Assembly (NCBI GenBank): GCA_023445705.1
Contig: JAEXKM010000475.1
Coordinates: 1 to 47,357 of the forward strand
Direction of reading: 5' to 3'
DNA: 47,357 nt
Source of the DNA: Pseudomonadota bacterium
Lineage (GTDB): Bacteria; Pseudomonadota; Alphaproteobacteria; Caulobacterales; Caulobacteraceae
Part shown: piece after piece, positions 16,657 through 25,107 of the stretch
How the letters are laid out: each line of letters opens with the position of its first letter
Numbering within the stretch: position 1 is the first letter of the stretch
Translations under genes and position numbers: made by a program
Notes under the pieces: model-generated
Database searches by the model: none
Seen by the model: the letters and a program-made list of their open reading frames with translations, nothing else
What the model was told of the DNA's origin: nothing

Positions 16657-17157
16657 TCAGCTGATGCGCAGATTAACGGCTGAAGCCTTGCCCGATCGGC
16701 GATCCTGCTCAACATCAAATGCGATGGGCTGGCCATCATCCAGACCGCGCAGGCCCGCCCGTTCAACGGCCGAGATGTGCACGAAGACGTCCGCGCCGCC
16801 GTCGTCGGGCTGAATGAAACCAAAACCCTTGGCTGGGTTGAACCACTTTACGACCCCGGTCCCAGCGCCAAGGCTGGGCGAGGGACGCCCGCCGCCATCG
16901 CGCGAGGACGGCGCCCGCCGTGCGCCGGCGCGGCTATTGTGCTCGGCGCGACCGACGATCCTCAGCGAGACAGCGGTGTCCTTACCGGTCTTGCGATCGC
17001 GCGCCGGCTCGAAGGTCACTTCGTCGCCTTCCTCCAGGCCCTCAAGGCCGCTTTCGTGCAAGGCCGAGATATGCACGAAGATATCTCCGCCGCCTTGCTC
17101 GGCGATGAAGCCAAAGCCTTTGGCGTGGTTGAAAAATTTGACGGTGCCTTGCGCCAT
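16657..17157 (-). CDS. double cold-shock-domain protein
   Basis: A 166-residue protein with two cold-shock domains joined by a Ser/Gly/Arg linker. Domain 1 (about 1-70) has GTVKFFNHAKGFGFIAEQGG and DIFVHISAL. Domain 2 (about 100-166) has GVVKWFNPAKGFGFIQPDDGG and DVFVHISAV. RNP-1/RNP-2 aromatic residues are intact in both, so both should bind single-stranded RNA or DNA. Two-domain versions are usual in Caulobacterales. The ATG at 17157 follows AGGGGA. It may act as an RNA chaperone; cold or stationary-phase regulation cannot be read from the sequence. Confidence 0.92.
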   Translation of the reverse strand: MAQGTVKFFNHAKGFGFIAEQGGGDIFVHISALHESGLEGLEEGDEVTFEPARDRKTGKDTAVSLRIVGRAEHNSRAGARRAPSSRDGGGRPSPSLGAGTGVVKWFNPAKGFGFIQPDDGGADVFVHISAVERAGLRGLDDGQPIAFDVEQDRRSGKASAVNLRIS

Positions 17158-17231
17158 AAGATCCCCTGGGAATGAGCAGCTTCGCCCTAGCACCGGGTCG
17201 TGCGATTGGCGAGCCGAACTGCCGACAAAAC

Positions 17232-17417
17232 TCAACCCTCTGGATTTCGATCCCGACTGAGCCCTGGCGCGCGCTCGACGCCTGACGCCTTCTCGGCTTG
17301 CTCCAGGCGCTTGCGGGCCATCCGCGCCAGCACGCCGATCAGGGGCTTTAAGATCTCAAGCTCCTCGGCGGTGATGCTCGGATGAACGGCGATGGGCGGC
17401 TGCTCGGGAGTCTTCAT
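17232..17417 (-). CDS. small hypothetical protein
   Basis: A 61-residue soluble protein (MKTPEQPPIAVHPSITAEELEIL, then a basic helix MARKRLEQAEKA). The start is supported by GAGGAGA three bases upstream of the ATG at 17417. No family is recognised. It precedes the cold-shock gene on the same strand with about 75 bp between them. Confidence 0.55.
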   Translation of the reverse strand: MKTPEQPPIAVHPSITAEELEILKPLIGVLARMARKRLEQAEKASGVERAPGLSRDRNPEG

Positions 17418-17520
17418 TTGTCTCCTCGGGTAATTCCAATGACCGACCTGGCCTGCTCGGCATTGTGAACACCAGCGGGGGCCCGGCATGCTAAGTCGCC
17501 ATCATGGGGGTGGCGTCTAC

Positions 17521-17760
17521 ATGAAACACATCGCTATCGGGGTGACGCTGGCGCTGGCCGGTGCCGGTCTAGGATCGCTCGCGACCGCCGCTGCGATGAG
17601 CAACGCCGGACCAAGATGGGTCGGCGGCACCATCGCCGGCCGGCCAAATCCCACGATCTGGCGCCTAGACACGCGCACCGGGTATTCAGAGATCTGCATC
17701 GACGCCGATGGCGTATCGACCTGTCGCGCAGCAGTCCCGCCAGAGGCGCAAGGTCGCTGA
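17521..17760 (+). CDS. small secreted hypothetical protein
   Basis: A 79-residue protein with a signal peptide (MKHIAIGVTLALAGAGLGSL, cleavage probably after TAAA) and a short mature part with two cysteines (EICIDADGVSTCRAAVP) that could form a disulfide. No known family. It ends 110 bp before the lasso precursor on the same strand. A link to the lasso system is possible but unsupported. Confidence 0.5.
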   Translation: MKHIAIGVTLALAGAGLGSLATAAAMSNAGPRWVGGTIAGRPNPTIWRLDTRTGYSEICIDADGVSTCRAAVPPEAQGR

Positions 17761-17870
17761 GCGCGACCCGCCAACCATAGAATATAGCCCTCGCCGCAAC
17801 CCTCCTGAGGCCTATCCTCCTGGCATCGCCACAATCGGCGCCCAGAAATGCAAAAGCAGGAGAGCGGACA

Positions 17871-17986
17871 TGATCGATACCGACATCCTCGCGACCAGCG
17901 AACTCGACCTGGGTTCGGCGCTCGAAGAAACCTTCGGGCCGCCGGGCGGTCAGTTCGAGGAGCTCACTGAGCAGCGCGAAGCCTGA
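17871..17986 (+). CDS. lasso peptide precursor (A protein)
   Basis: A 38-codon gene with AGGAG nine bases before its ATG. The product divides into a 22-residue acidic leader ending in Thr21-Phe22 and a 16-residue core GPPGGQFEELTEQREA. Threonine at leader position -2 followed by Gly1 is the hallmark used by lasso B/C enzymes. Glu8 or Glu9 can accept the isopeptide bond from the Gly1 amine, giving an 8- or 9-residue ring. The tail LTEQREA or TEQREA would thread through it. B and C genes follow directly. From memory, the core resembles zucinodin of Phenylobacterium (GGxFE/D-L pattern); this was not checked. The ring size is undecided. Confidence 0.88.
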
Positions 17987-17994
17987 TCGCAGCG

Positions 17995-18023
17995 GAACCG
18001 CGCGGCCTCGTGCTGCGCGGTTC
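17995..18023 (+). terminator. intergenic hairpin between lasso A and B genes
   Basis: GAACCGCGC pairs with GCGCGGTTC across an 11-base loop, nine bases after the precursor stop. There is no U-tract. Such hairpins after lasso precursor genes are thought to stabilise the precursor mRNA or partly stop transcription, so that far more precursor than enzyme is made. That role is inferred here. Confidence 0.6.
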
Positions 18024-18062
18024 TCCGCCTTCCTCTGCCAAATCCGGCCGGAGCCTCTCCAC

Positions 18063-18629
18063 ATGCCGCCATTACTGTCGCTCGGCGTCTTCGGCGCCGA
18101 GATGGACGGCGTCTGGCTGTTGCTCGACGTTGACGCCGACCGATATCGCCTGGGCCTGCCGCCGGAGGCGCGAGCGCATTCCTACCCGCGCTTAGGCCAA
18201 GGGGCGATCGACCCAAGGCCTGCGACGGCGATCTGGCCAACGGGGGTTCTGCGGGTTTCAGCCGCCTGGCTCGCCCTCGCCCACCTTGGCCGGATCAATC
18301 GAGCGCTCAAGCACGGCGGCCTGACCAGGCTGCTGCTCGCCCTGCTCGCTCACCAGCCTCGCGGTCGGCGGCCGCGCCTGCCCGCCGAAGATCTCGTCAC
18401 CAGCTTCGGCGCGGTCAGGCCCTATTTCCCGGCAAGCCGCATCTGCCGGCTGGATGGACCAGCCCTGCTGCTGCTGCTTTGGTCTTACGGTCACCCTGCG
18501 ACCCTGCAGTTCGGCGCTCGGCTGGAGCCGTTTTCCGGACACTGCTGGGTCGAGCTCGGCGGACGCGCCGTCAACGAAGATCCCCTCGATCTTGGCCAGT
18601 ATACGCCGCTGCTCTGCGTGCGCCCATGA
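18063..18629 (+). CDS. lasso peptide leader peptidase (B protein)
   Basis: A 188-residue B protein. The N-terminal about 90 residues should be the leader-recognition (RRE-like) part. The C-terminal transglutaminase-like cysteine protease holds Cys128 (SRICRLDGPALLL), His160 (FSGHCWVELGG) and Asp173 (VNEDPLD), matching the Cys-His-Asp triad of McjB. It cuts the leader after Phe22 of the precursor in an ATP-dependent complex with C. The start at 18063 has a GGAG about 12 bases upstream. The gene is the second of an A-B-C order and overlaps C by four bases (ATGA). A fused RRE-protease is normal for proteobacteria. Confidence 0.9.
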   Translation: MPPLLSLGVFGAEMDGVWLLLDVDADRYRLGLPPEARAHSYPRLGQGAIDPRPATAIWPTGVLRVSAAWLALAHLGRINRALKHGGLTRLLLALLAHQPRGRRPRLPAEDLVTSFGAVRPYFPASRICRLDGPALLLLLWSYGHPATLQFGARLEPFSGHCWVELGGRAVNEDPLDLGQYTPLLCVRP

Positions 18630-20332
18630 TCGCCTATCTGGCGATGGTCGGGGAGATCGGCGCGCCGCCCAACCCGGCCTGGCGATGCGTCTATAGCGGC
18701 CAGCGCGTTCGGGTCTTCCTGCGCGCAGGCGCCAAGGATCCTCTCGCCGGATATCGACTCCAGGCAGGCTACTGCATTGGCCGGACTGCGGACGCCGCGA
18801 TCGCCGCCCAGGATCTGACATCCACCTGGGGCGCCTTCGTCTCGATCACCGAGGATGAAGGGTCCGTGGCGGTGCAGCGCGATCCCAGCGGCCGAATCCC
18901 GGCCTTCGTAGCCAGGACTGAAGGCGGCTACGTTGTGGCCTCGCATCTGGACGACCTGCTGACCGCCGCGCCGAGCGCACGGCAGATCGATTGGGACTAT
19001 GTCGCCTTCACGATGGTCGGGGGCCATCTGCCCGCCGCACGCACCGGGATGCGGGAGGTGCTTGAAATCCTTCCAGGCGAGCAGGTGCGCCTGGAAACGG
19101 CGGGCGCCGTCTCCAAACTCATCTGGCGACCAGCCGACTTCTATGAGCGACCGCACAGGTCCCTGCCCCAGGCTCGGCGGGCGATCCGCGAGGCGTGCGA
19201 GCTCGCCGCCGGCTTCTGGGCGGCGGCCTATCAGAACATTACGCTCGACCTTTCGGGAGGCTTGGATTCGGCCGCCATGCTGGGCCTCTTGGCCAACAGC
19301 CGCGCGAGCCCGCAGATCACATGCGTCAATCGCCGGACCGCTCACGCCGAGAGCGACGAGCGGCCCTATGCCCGAGCCGCTGCTCATCTCCACCAGTTGG
19401 AACTGATCGAAACATCCACCGACGCCGGCCCAGATGGATTTGCGCTGGGGGCCCGCGGCGCGCTGCAACCGCGCCCGACCCATGATCTGCTTCTCGGAAG
19501 CTTCGAGACCGCAGCGGCCGCCTGCGCCGGCGCCGCGGGCGCGCAGGCCTTCTTCACCGGCCGGGGCGGCGATCACCTGTTCTTCAGTGGCGTCCCTGCC
19601 TTGGCCGCGGCCGACCACCTGCGCAGGTTGGGCCACCCGCTCGCTCTGCCGAAGGTGGCCTACGAGCTCGCCCAGGCGAGCGGCTGCTCGATTTGGCGCG
19701 TTCTGCGCCAGAGCTGCAAGAGATCCTCGCCCGCCGAGCGGCTCGCAGGCCTGCTGACGCCGAACCCATTCCTATCGGAAGAGGCGACTGCAGGGCTTGA
19801 TCTGTCGAACTTCCTGCATCCATGGCTGCAAAGCGCGGCGCACGGCGCACCGCCCGCCAAGTTTGCGCAGATCGTCAATCTCGTGGAACTGCAGCGTCAC
19901 TATAGCCGCACCGGCCGCGCAGAGAGCATCGACGAGACCCATCCTTTCATCAGCCAGCCGGTGATCGAGGCGTGCCTTTCGACGCCCGCCGAGATGTTCG
20001 TGGCCGGGGGCTGGGAGCGCGGCTTGCAGCGTCAAGTCTTCGCCGACCTGATCCCCCGGGAAATCATGACCCGGCGCTCCAAAGGCGCCACAAGCAGCCA
20101 CGTCCTGCGCACCATATCCCACCACCTGGCCCAGCTTCGCCCGCTCTTGCTTGAGGGGGAGCTGAGCGGCCGCGGCATGCTCGACCGGGCGAGGGTGGAG
20201 GCCAGTCTGGACCGTCTCGCGCTCAAGGACGGCCGCTTTGCGGGGCGGCTGCTCTACGTCATCACAGCCGAATTGTGGGTGCGACGCGCCCAAGCGGCGA
20301 TCAACCGCCCGATGGACGAGCCACGGGTTTGA
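18626..20332 (+). CDS. lasso peptide cyclase (C protein, asparagine-synthase-like)
   Basis: A 568-residue asparagine-synthetase homologue. Residues 1 to about 170 form the glutaminase-like half, which begins MIAYLAMV and lacks the catalytic Cys2, as expected for C proteins. Residues from about 180 form the ATP-pyrophosphatase half, with the PP-loop LSGGLDS at 209-215. Further on are RGGDHLFF and the Lys/Arg-rich ATP-site segment TRRSKGATSSH. It adenylates the Glu side chain of the core and joins it to the Gly1 amine. It is coupled to B by ATGA and ends 32 bp inside the convergent isopeptidase gene. Confidence 0.92.
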   Translation: MIAYLAMVGEIGAPPNPAWRCVYSGQRVRVFLRAGAKDPLAGYRLQAGYCIGRTADAAIAAQDLTSTWGAFVSITEDEGSVAVQRDPSGRIPAFVARTEGGYVVASHLDDLLTAAPSARQIDWDYVAFTMVGGHLPAARTGMREVLEILPGEQVRLETAGAVSKLIWRPADFYERPHRSLPQARRAIREACELAAGFWAAAYQNITLDLSGGLDSAAMLGLLANSRASPQITCVNRRTAHAESDERPYARAAAHLHQLELIETSTDAGPDGFALGARGALQPRPTHDLLLGSFETAAAACAGAAGAQAFFTGRGGDHLFFSGVPALAAADHLRRLGHPLALPKVAYELAQASGCSIWRVLRQSCKRSSPAERLAGLLTPNPFLSEEATAGLDLSNFLHPWLQSAAHGAPPAKFAQIVNLVELQRHYSRTGRAESIDETHPFISQPVIEACLSTPAEMFVAGGWERGLQRQVFADLIPREIMTRRSKGATSSHVLRTISHHLAQLRPLLLEGELSGRGMLDRARVEASLDRLALKDGRFAGRLLYVITAELWVRRAQAAINRPMDEPRV

Positions 20333-22733
20333 GATAGGTGTCGAACCAGTCGAGGGTGCGCTCCCAGGAATCGCGGATGTTTCCGGGGCCGGAGATGACG
20401 TGTTCCTCGCCCCAATAGCGGGCGAGCTGGACCGGAACGCCCAGGCGCGAGAGGCGCATGTAGAGGGCGTCAGCCGTGCGAAATCCGCTGGCGTCGAGGT
20501 CGCCCTGCAGCAGCAGCACCGGCGGCGACGCGGCGCCGATCCGATAGCGCGGACTTTTGGCGAGATAGGCTTCCAACTGCTCATGAGACGAGGACTGCAT
20601 CCGCAGGAAATAGGCTGCGTCATCCTCCAGCTCCGAGGCGTGGAAGGCATGGCGGCTCGGCGCGCAATCTTCGGCGTCGTAGGCCACGAAGGGATGGTCG
20701 CCGTAATAGACGAGATCGCCGAACGGCGCCGATGAGACCACCGCCGACAGGTCCGTCGATATCGAAGCGGCCGCGAGCGCGGAGTATCCGCCATAGGAGT
20801 GGCCATAAACGCCGACGCCGCCCGGTCTGGCGATCCCCTGGTCGATCAGCGCCTTGGCGAGGGCCTCGATCTGCCCACCGGCGGTTTCGAACGGGTCAAA
20901 CGGCTGCTGGCCAGGTGGAATAGGCATGCTCGGAATGGCGACGACGTAGCCGCTAGCGGTCAGCAGCCGTCGGTGAAAGCTTTGATAGTTGGTGGCGGCG
21001 AAGTGTCGGCCCAGGTCCCCTTTGGCCGCGTTCACCCGTGGATAGGCCTCGATCACCACCGGATAGGCGCGACCAGGACGATAGTCGTCTGGCAGCAGCA
21101 AGGCCGCGCCAAGGGGCTGGCCGAGCGCCTGGTAGGCGAGGGTTTTCGTCCGTTGAGGCCGTAGCTCGCGAAGGAAGCCGTTCAGCGCCATCAGCCGCCG
21201 CCTCGCCGCGCCCTCTGTCACCCAAAGTTCCAAGCCGTCCTCCTGCCTGCGCAGCCAGATCACTCGCCTTCCGTCGGGCGTGACCAGCTGCGCGCTTGCC
21301 CCGGACGCCGGAGCCGCCAGGGGCGTCATCTGAACGCTGCTTCCGGTCTGCCGCAGCAACCAGGTCTTCTCGCCGGCGGCGAGCAACATCACCGGGCTCG
21401 ACGTTGGCCGATCGGTCGGGAAAATCAGCCTTGAGGGGTGACGGGAAAGCCTGCGGCGCTCCTGGCCCTGTTCGTCCAGCAGCGCCGCGCCAGCTGGGCC
21501 GGCCACGACCACCTGGCCATCGTCCAGGCGTGCGACATCGACAAGCAGGTTGCGGACGTTGTTGTCCTCAACGTCGTGGGCGAAGAGGTCAGTCGGCAAT
21601 GGGCCAACCTCCTCCGGATCAAGCGCAGCAAGAGCCTCGGCCTGACTCGGCGAGGCCGCTTGCTGTGCGCGCACGCTCAATGAGCCCAGCGAAATCGAGG
21701 CGACGTAGTGGCGCCCATCGGGCGTGGCGATCGGCGCGCCGATAGCCTCCCCAGAACGACTCCACCACGGCTGGCGACGCACGCTGATGAAGCCGAGGTC
21801 GGTCAGTTGCCCATAACTGGCCCGCACGGCTCCTGCCTCAAGGTCGACGAGCTTCAGCTCGGTCTCGACGCGAGGATCGGTGTTGTAGGCATTCCAATTC
21901 AGCACGCCTTGAGACGGTTCTGCGCCCAATGGCCGGGGACGGGTCGCCAGGACCACGGCGGCCTTGCGCTTGTCTGGCGAGAGCGTGACGGCGCGGAGCG
22001 CGCCGGTCAGCAGTTCAGTCGTTTCCTGGCGACCGATCAGGGCCAGGCTGGCGTCAGCTTCGCAGACCGCCGGGCGCCGGGCGTCCCATACCGTGACCGC
22101 GCGCTCGCCTCGCCGGGTCCGGCCGGTCAGGTCGGCGTAGGGGGCGGCCGGATCGCCGACAGCACTCAGGACGTCGACCCGGCCAGCTGGCAGCAGGGCG
22201 GTGAGCAGTTCGCCCTCGCTGAGCCACCTCGCCCAGGCGCGGCCATGCGGCGGATAGGGCGAGGGGCTGCCGAAATTGGTCTCGAGCGCGACATTGCGGT
22301 CATCGAGGATGGTCAATTCGCCTGTAGCGACGTCGACCCTGGCGGCCCGCGTGTACGGCGAGCCCTGGTTGGTCAGGACCGCGAGGGAGGACCCGCCTGG
22401 GGACCAGATCGGGCTCCAGTAGGCGGCGTCCCCTACCCTTCGATTGAGCTGGCGGTTGGCCCCGGTCTCAAGGTCGATGATCACGATATCGGACCGGAAC
22501 TCGCCGTTCTGGTTGCGTGCGGCCGGCTCGGCCCGCGGGCGGCGGATCTCCACCGCCAACAGCCGTCCGGTGGGATCGGCGCGCATGACGCCGAAATCCT
22601 CCAGGGCGAGAAAGTCCTCGATGGTCGGCGCCCGCGGGGCTGCGAAGGCCGAGCCGCCGCCAGCGAACGTAAGCAGGCTCAGTCCAAGGCCCACGGCCCC
22701 GCTGATCGTTGCAAACCCTGACATGGCGCTCAC
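20301..22733 (-). CDS. lasso peptide isopeptidase-like S9 protease
   Basis: An 810-residue prolyl-oligopeptidase-family protein with a signal peptide (GVGLGLSLLTFAGGGSAFA) and a beta-propeller N-terminal half. The C-terminal hydrolase has Ser646 (GHSYGGYSAL), Asp747 (QGDLDASG) and His778 (WGEEHVISGPG). Next to a lasso A-B-C set and a TonB receptor it fits the AtxE2-type isopeptidases, which open the lasso ring bond of their own peptide. The start is GTG at 22733, overlapping the receptor stop (GTGA); ATG 22724 is an alternative. A general dipeptidyl peptidase is possible, but the context argues for a lasso substrate. Confidence 0.85.
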   Translation of the reverse strand: MSAMSGFATISGAVGLGLSLLTFAGGGSAFAAPRAPTIEDFLALEDFGVMRADPTGRLLAVEIRRPRAEPAARNQNGEFRSDIVIIDLETGANRQLNRRVGDAAYWSPIWSPGGSSLAVLTNQGSPYTRAARVDVATGELTILDDRNVALETNFGSPSPYPPHGRAWARWLSEGELLTALLPAGRVDVLSAVGDPAAPYADLTGRTRRGERAVTVWDARRPAVCEADASLALIGRQETTELLTGALRAVTLSPDKRKAAVVLATRPRPLGAEPSQGVLNWNAYNTDPRVETELKLVDLEAGAVRASYGQLTDLGFISVRRQPWWSRSGEAIGAPIATPDGRHYVASISLGSLSVRAQQAASPSQAEALAALDPEEVGPLPTDLFAHDVEDNNVRNLLVDVARLDDGQVVVAGPAGAALLDEQGQERRRLSRHPSRLIFPTDRPTSSPVMLLAAGEKTWLLRQTGSSVQMTPLAAPASGASAQLVTPDGRRVIWLRRQEDGLELWVTEGAARRRLMALNGFLRELRPQRTKTLAYQALGQPLGAALLLPDDYRPGRAYPVVIEAYPRVNAAKGDLGRHFAATNYQSFHRRLLTASGYVVAIPSMPIPPGQQPFDPFETAGGQIEALAKALIDQGIARPGGVGVYGHSYGGYSALAAASISTDLSAVVSSAPFGDLVYYGDHPFVAYDAEDCAPSRHAFHASELEDDAAYFLRMQSSSHEQLEAYLAKSPRYRIGAASPPVLLLQGDLDASGFRTADALYMRLSRLGVPVQLARYWGEEHVISGPGNIRDSWERTLDWFDTYLKPVARPSGG

Positions 22734-25066
22734 CAGCGCTTGGTGAGATCGAGGGCGACCAGGCGGCCGACAGGGTCGGCGTTGGTCGTGTCGTAGCCGA
22801 GCGGTCCGCCATAGAAGGCGTCACGGACATAGGGCGGCGGCTCGTCGAGCGCGTTGCGGACAATCAGCGCGAGGGTTACGCCGCGCGTCAGGTCACCATG
22901 ATCGAAGGCGTAGGCGAGCCGCAGGTCGAGCGGCGCCCAGGCTCCGACCCGTCGATCCGGCAAGCCCTGCAGACGGTCGTCATAGGGTCCGACCAGATTG
23001 ATCGCTGCGTTCGCGGACCACGGACCGCTGTCGAAGCCCACCGCCGCGCGCAGACGCAGATCTGAGGGCCGGAAGGAAACCCCCGACCCGCTGACGCTCG
23101 GCCCGCCTGGCGCCGGGGTGTTCCGGTACTCGAAGAAGTAGGTCCCGCCGACCGAGGCGTTCGCCTGACCGCTCCCCAGCGCTCGAACATAGGTGAGCTC
23201 GAAGTCCGCCCCGCGGACTTTCGAGCGGGCGACATTGTTGAGACGCGCATCGGCGATCCGCTCGACCTCGGCCGGATTGGTGGTCGCCCCGGCGCCGGCC
23301 GAGACCCAGAAGGACTGCGCGTAGAGTTCCTCCACCTGCGCGATGCTCGGATTGTCCACGACATAGGCGCCGTAGATGGCCCGGTTGAACAACATCTCAC
23401 GCACGGAGGTGGCGATGCGGTCGATACGGTCGCGGTAATCATAGGCGAAATAGGTGGCGCTGAGCTTCAGGCCCGGCACGGCGGCGGCCTTGAGGTCAAA
23501 TCCGATCGTCCAGTTCGTCGAGCGCTCCGGCTCGAGCCCGCCCGGATTACTGCCGGTCAGGATCAGCGTCTTGCTGAAGCCGCTCGGCGCCAGCGGATCG
23601 GCCTGGACCGACACAAACGAGGACATGCCGCCTGGGGAGATCTCATCCAGCGCCGGCGCCTTGAACGAAGTGCCCCAGGTCGCCCGTAGCCTGAGGTCCT
23701 CAGAGGGCCGCCAGACCAACCCGAACTTCGGGTTCGTCACGTCCCCGTAGCCCTGGTAGCGGCTGGCCCGCAAGGCCAGGCTCGCGTCCAGCTCGCCGAT
23801 TGGGCCCCCTCGGGCCAAGGGGACCAGCAACTCACCAAAGCCGCTCACCTGGTCGGCGCTGGCGTCGGCGAGAAGATCGCCTTGGTCGTCATAGAGATAA
23901 CTCGAATTGGCGCCCTCAAGGCCGAATGCGGCGCGAACGGGCCCCGCAGGTCCTTCGAAGAGGACACCGGTGGCCTTGACCGTCGCGAACCAGCCGTCGG
24001 AGGCCTGACGACTTGTCAGCACTCGACTGCTCTTGAGCTGCATCGAATCGCGCCCTGCCTTGTCGCGGGAAAGCGATAGCGCGCCGGTGGCGGTCCAGGT
24101 TTCGCCAATACGCAGATCGGAACGCGCCAAGAAGAGCGAGAAACTCTTTCGCGAATCCATGAACTGGTTGATCTCGGCGGTGACGGTTCGTCGTTCGGAG
24201 TGCAGCACCGAACCCGATAGCCGCAACCGGCCGACCGTCTGGTCGGCCGAGGCGAAGAGCGAGCTGGACTTGGAGCGCGCGACCAGGGCCGCAGGCGAAG
24301 CGGCGTTGCGCGAGAACTCGCGGTCAGTCGCCTCGAGGGCGGTGTTCTCCAGATGCTCGGCTGCGAGGATGAGTCCGCCGCCGGCCCATTCCAGTCCGGC
24401 CGACTGGGATATGTCGTATTGTTGGTAGCCGCCTTTCGCCGCGCCGACGCGAACGTGGCTCTCGGCAGCCTCGCCGGGCGCCTTCAGCACATAGTTGATC
24501 ACCCCCGCAACAGCGTCCGACCCATAGGTCGCCGAGGCGCCGTCCGAGAGCACCTCGACCCTGCGCAGGGCGCTCATGGGTACGACCGACGCGTCGAAGA
24601 AGGTTCCAGCTCCCGTCGGCGCGACCCTTTGGCCATCGATCAGGGTGAGCGTCGCTCGCGCGCCCAGGCCGCGCAGGTTGGCCCCTGTCGCGTTGGTGTA
24701 ATTGGCGACCTGCTCGTAGGCGCCGGACTGCGGCCGCAGGGCGCCCACGCCGGCGAAGTTCTGCGGCAAGGTCGCCAGCAGTTCGGGGACTGACGCCAGC
24801 CCCCGCCGCTGGATCTCCTCGGCGGTGATGATGTCCACCGGCGAGGCGCCCGGTCCGCCGCCCTGGATGTTACTGCCCAAGATCACCAGTTCGGCGAGCG
24901 CGGGCGTGGTCGCCCGCGCCGCCTCCTCCGGGCTGGCGGGCGCCTGGCCCGTTTCGACCCCGTCCTGCGCACAGGCGTTCGATGCGGCGGCGAGCGACAG
25001 AGCTCCCGCCAGGATGAGGCCAAGCTGGTCTGCTTTTGACGCCTTGTACTGCAAAGGATCCCCCAA
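22730..25066 (-). CDS. TonB-dependent receptor of the lasso locus
   Basis: A 778-residue outer-membrane receptor: signal peptide ending NACAQ, plug domain (SPVDIITAEEIQRRGLASVPELLATLPQ, LRGLGARATLTLIDGQRV, VEVLSDGASATYGSDAVAGVINY) and a 22-strand-type barrel ending in a terminal Trp (DLTKRW). No N-terminal signalling (STN) domain is present. It probably imports or senses the matured lasso peptide using TonB energy. The first start is TTG at 25066; a second TTG at 25054 has GGGGG close upstream. Its stop overlaps the isopeptidase start, and the sigma factor gene lies 41 bp upstream on the same strand. Confidence 0.9.
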   Translation of the reverse strand: MGDPLQYKASKADQLGLILAGALSLAAASNACAQDGVETGQAPASPEEAARATTPALAELVILGSNIQGGGPGASPVDIITAEEIQRRGLASVPELLATLPQNFAGVGALRPQSGAYEQVANYTNATGANLRGLGARATLTLIDGQRVAPTGAGTFFDASVVPMSALRRVEVLSDGASATYGSDAVAGVINYVLKAPGEAAESHVRVGAAKGGYQQYDISQSAGLEWAGGGLILAAEHLENTALEATDREFSRNAASPAALVARSKSSSLFASADQTVGRLRLSGSVLHSERRTVTAEINQFMDSRKSFSLFLARSDLRIGETWTATGALSLSRDKAGRDSMQLKSSRVLTSRQASDGWFATVKATGVLFEGPAGPVRAAFGLEGANSSYLYDDQGDLLADASADQVSGFGELLVPLARGGPIGELDASLALRASRYQGYGDVTNPKFGLVWRPSEDLRLRATWGTSFKAPALDEISPGGMSSFVSVQADPLAPSGFSKTLILTGSNPGGLEPERSTNWTIGFDLKAAAVPGLKLSATYFAYDYRDRIDRIATSVREMLFNRAIYGAYVVDNPSIAQVEELYAQSFWVSAGAGATTNPAEVERIADARLNNVARSKVRGADFELTYVRALGSGQANASVGGTYFFEYRNTPAPGGPSVSGSGVSFRPSDLRLRAAVGFDSGPWSANAAINLVGPYDDRLQGLPDRRVGAWAPLDLRLAYAFDHGDLTRGVTLALIVRNALDEPPPYVRDAFYGGPLGYDTTNADPVGRLVALDLTKRW

Positions 25067-25107
25067 GATCTGTTGTCCTGGAGGAGAAGAGGGAGCGTGC
25101 GCAGAGA

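Noticed and set aside
17761..17870. Possible ECF-type promoter before the lasso precursor
   Set aside because: A CAACC-like element is present but no convincing -10 partner; too weak to annotate.
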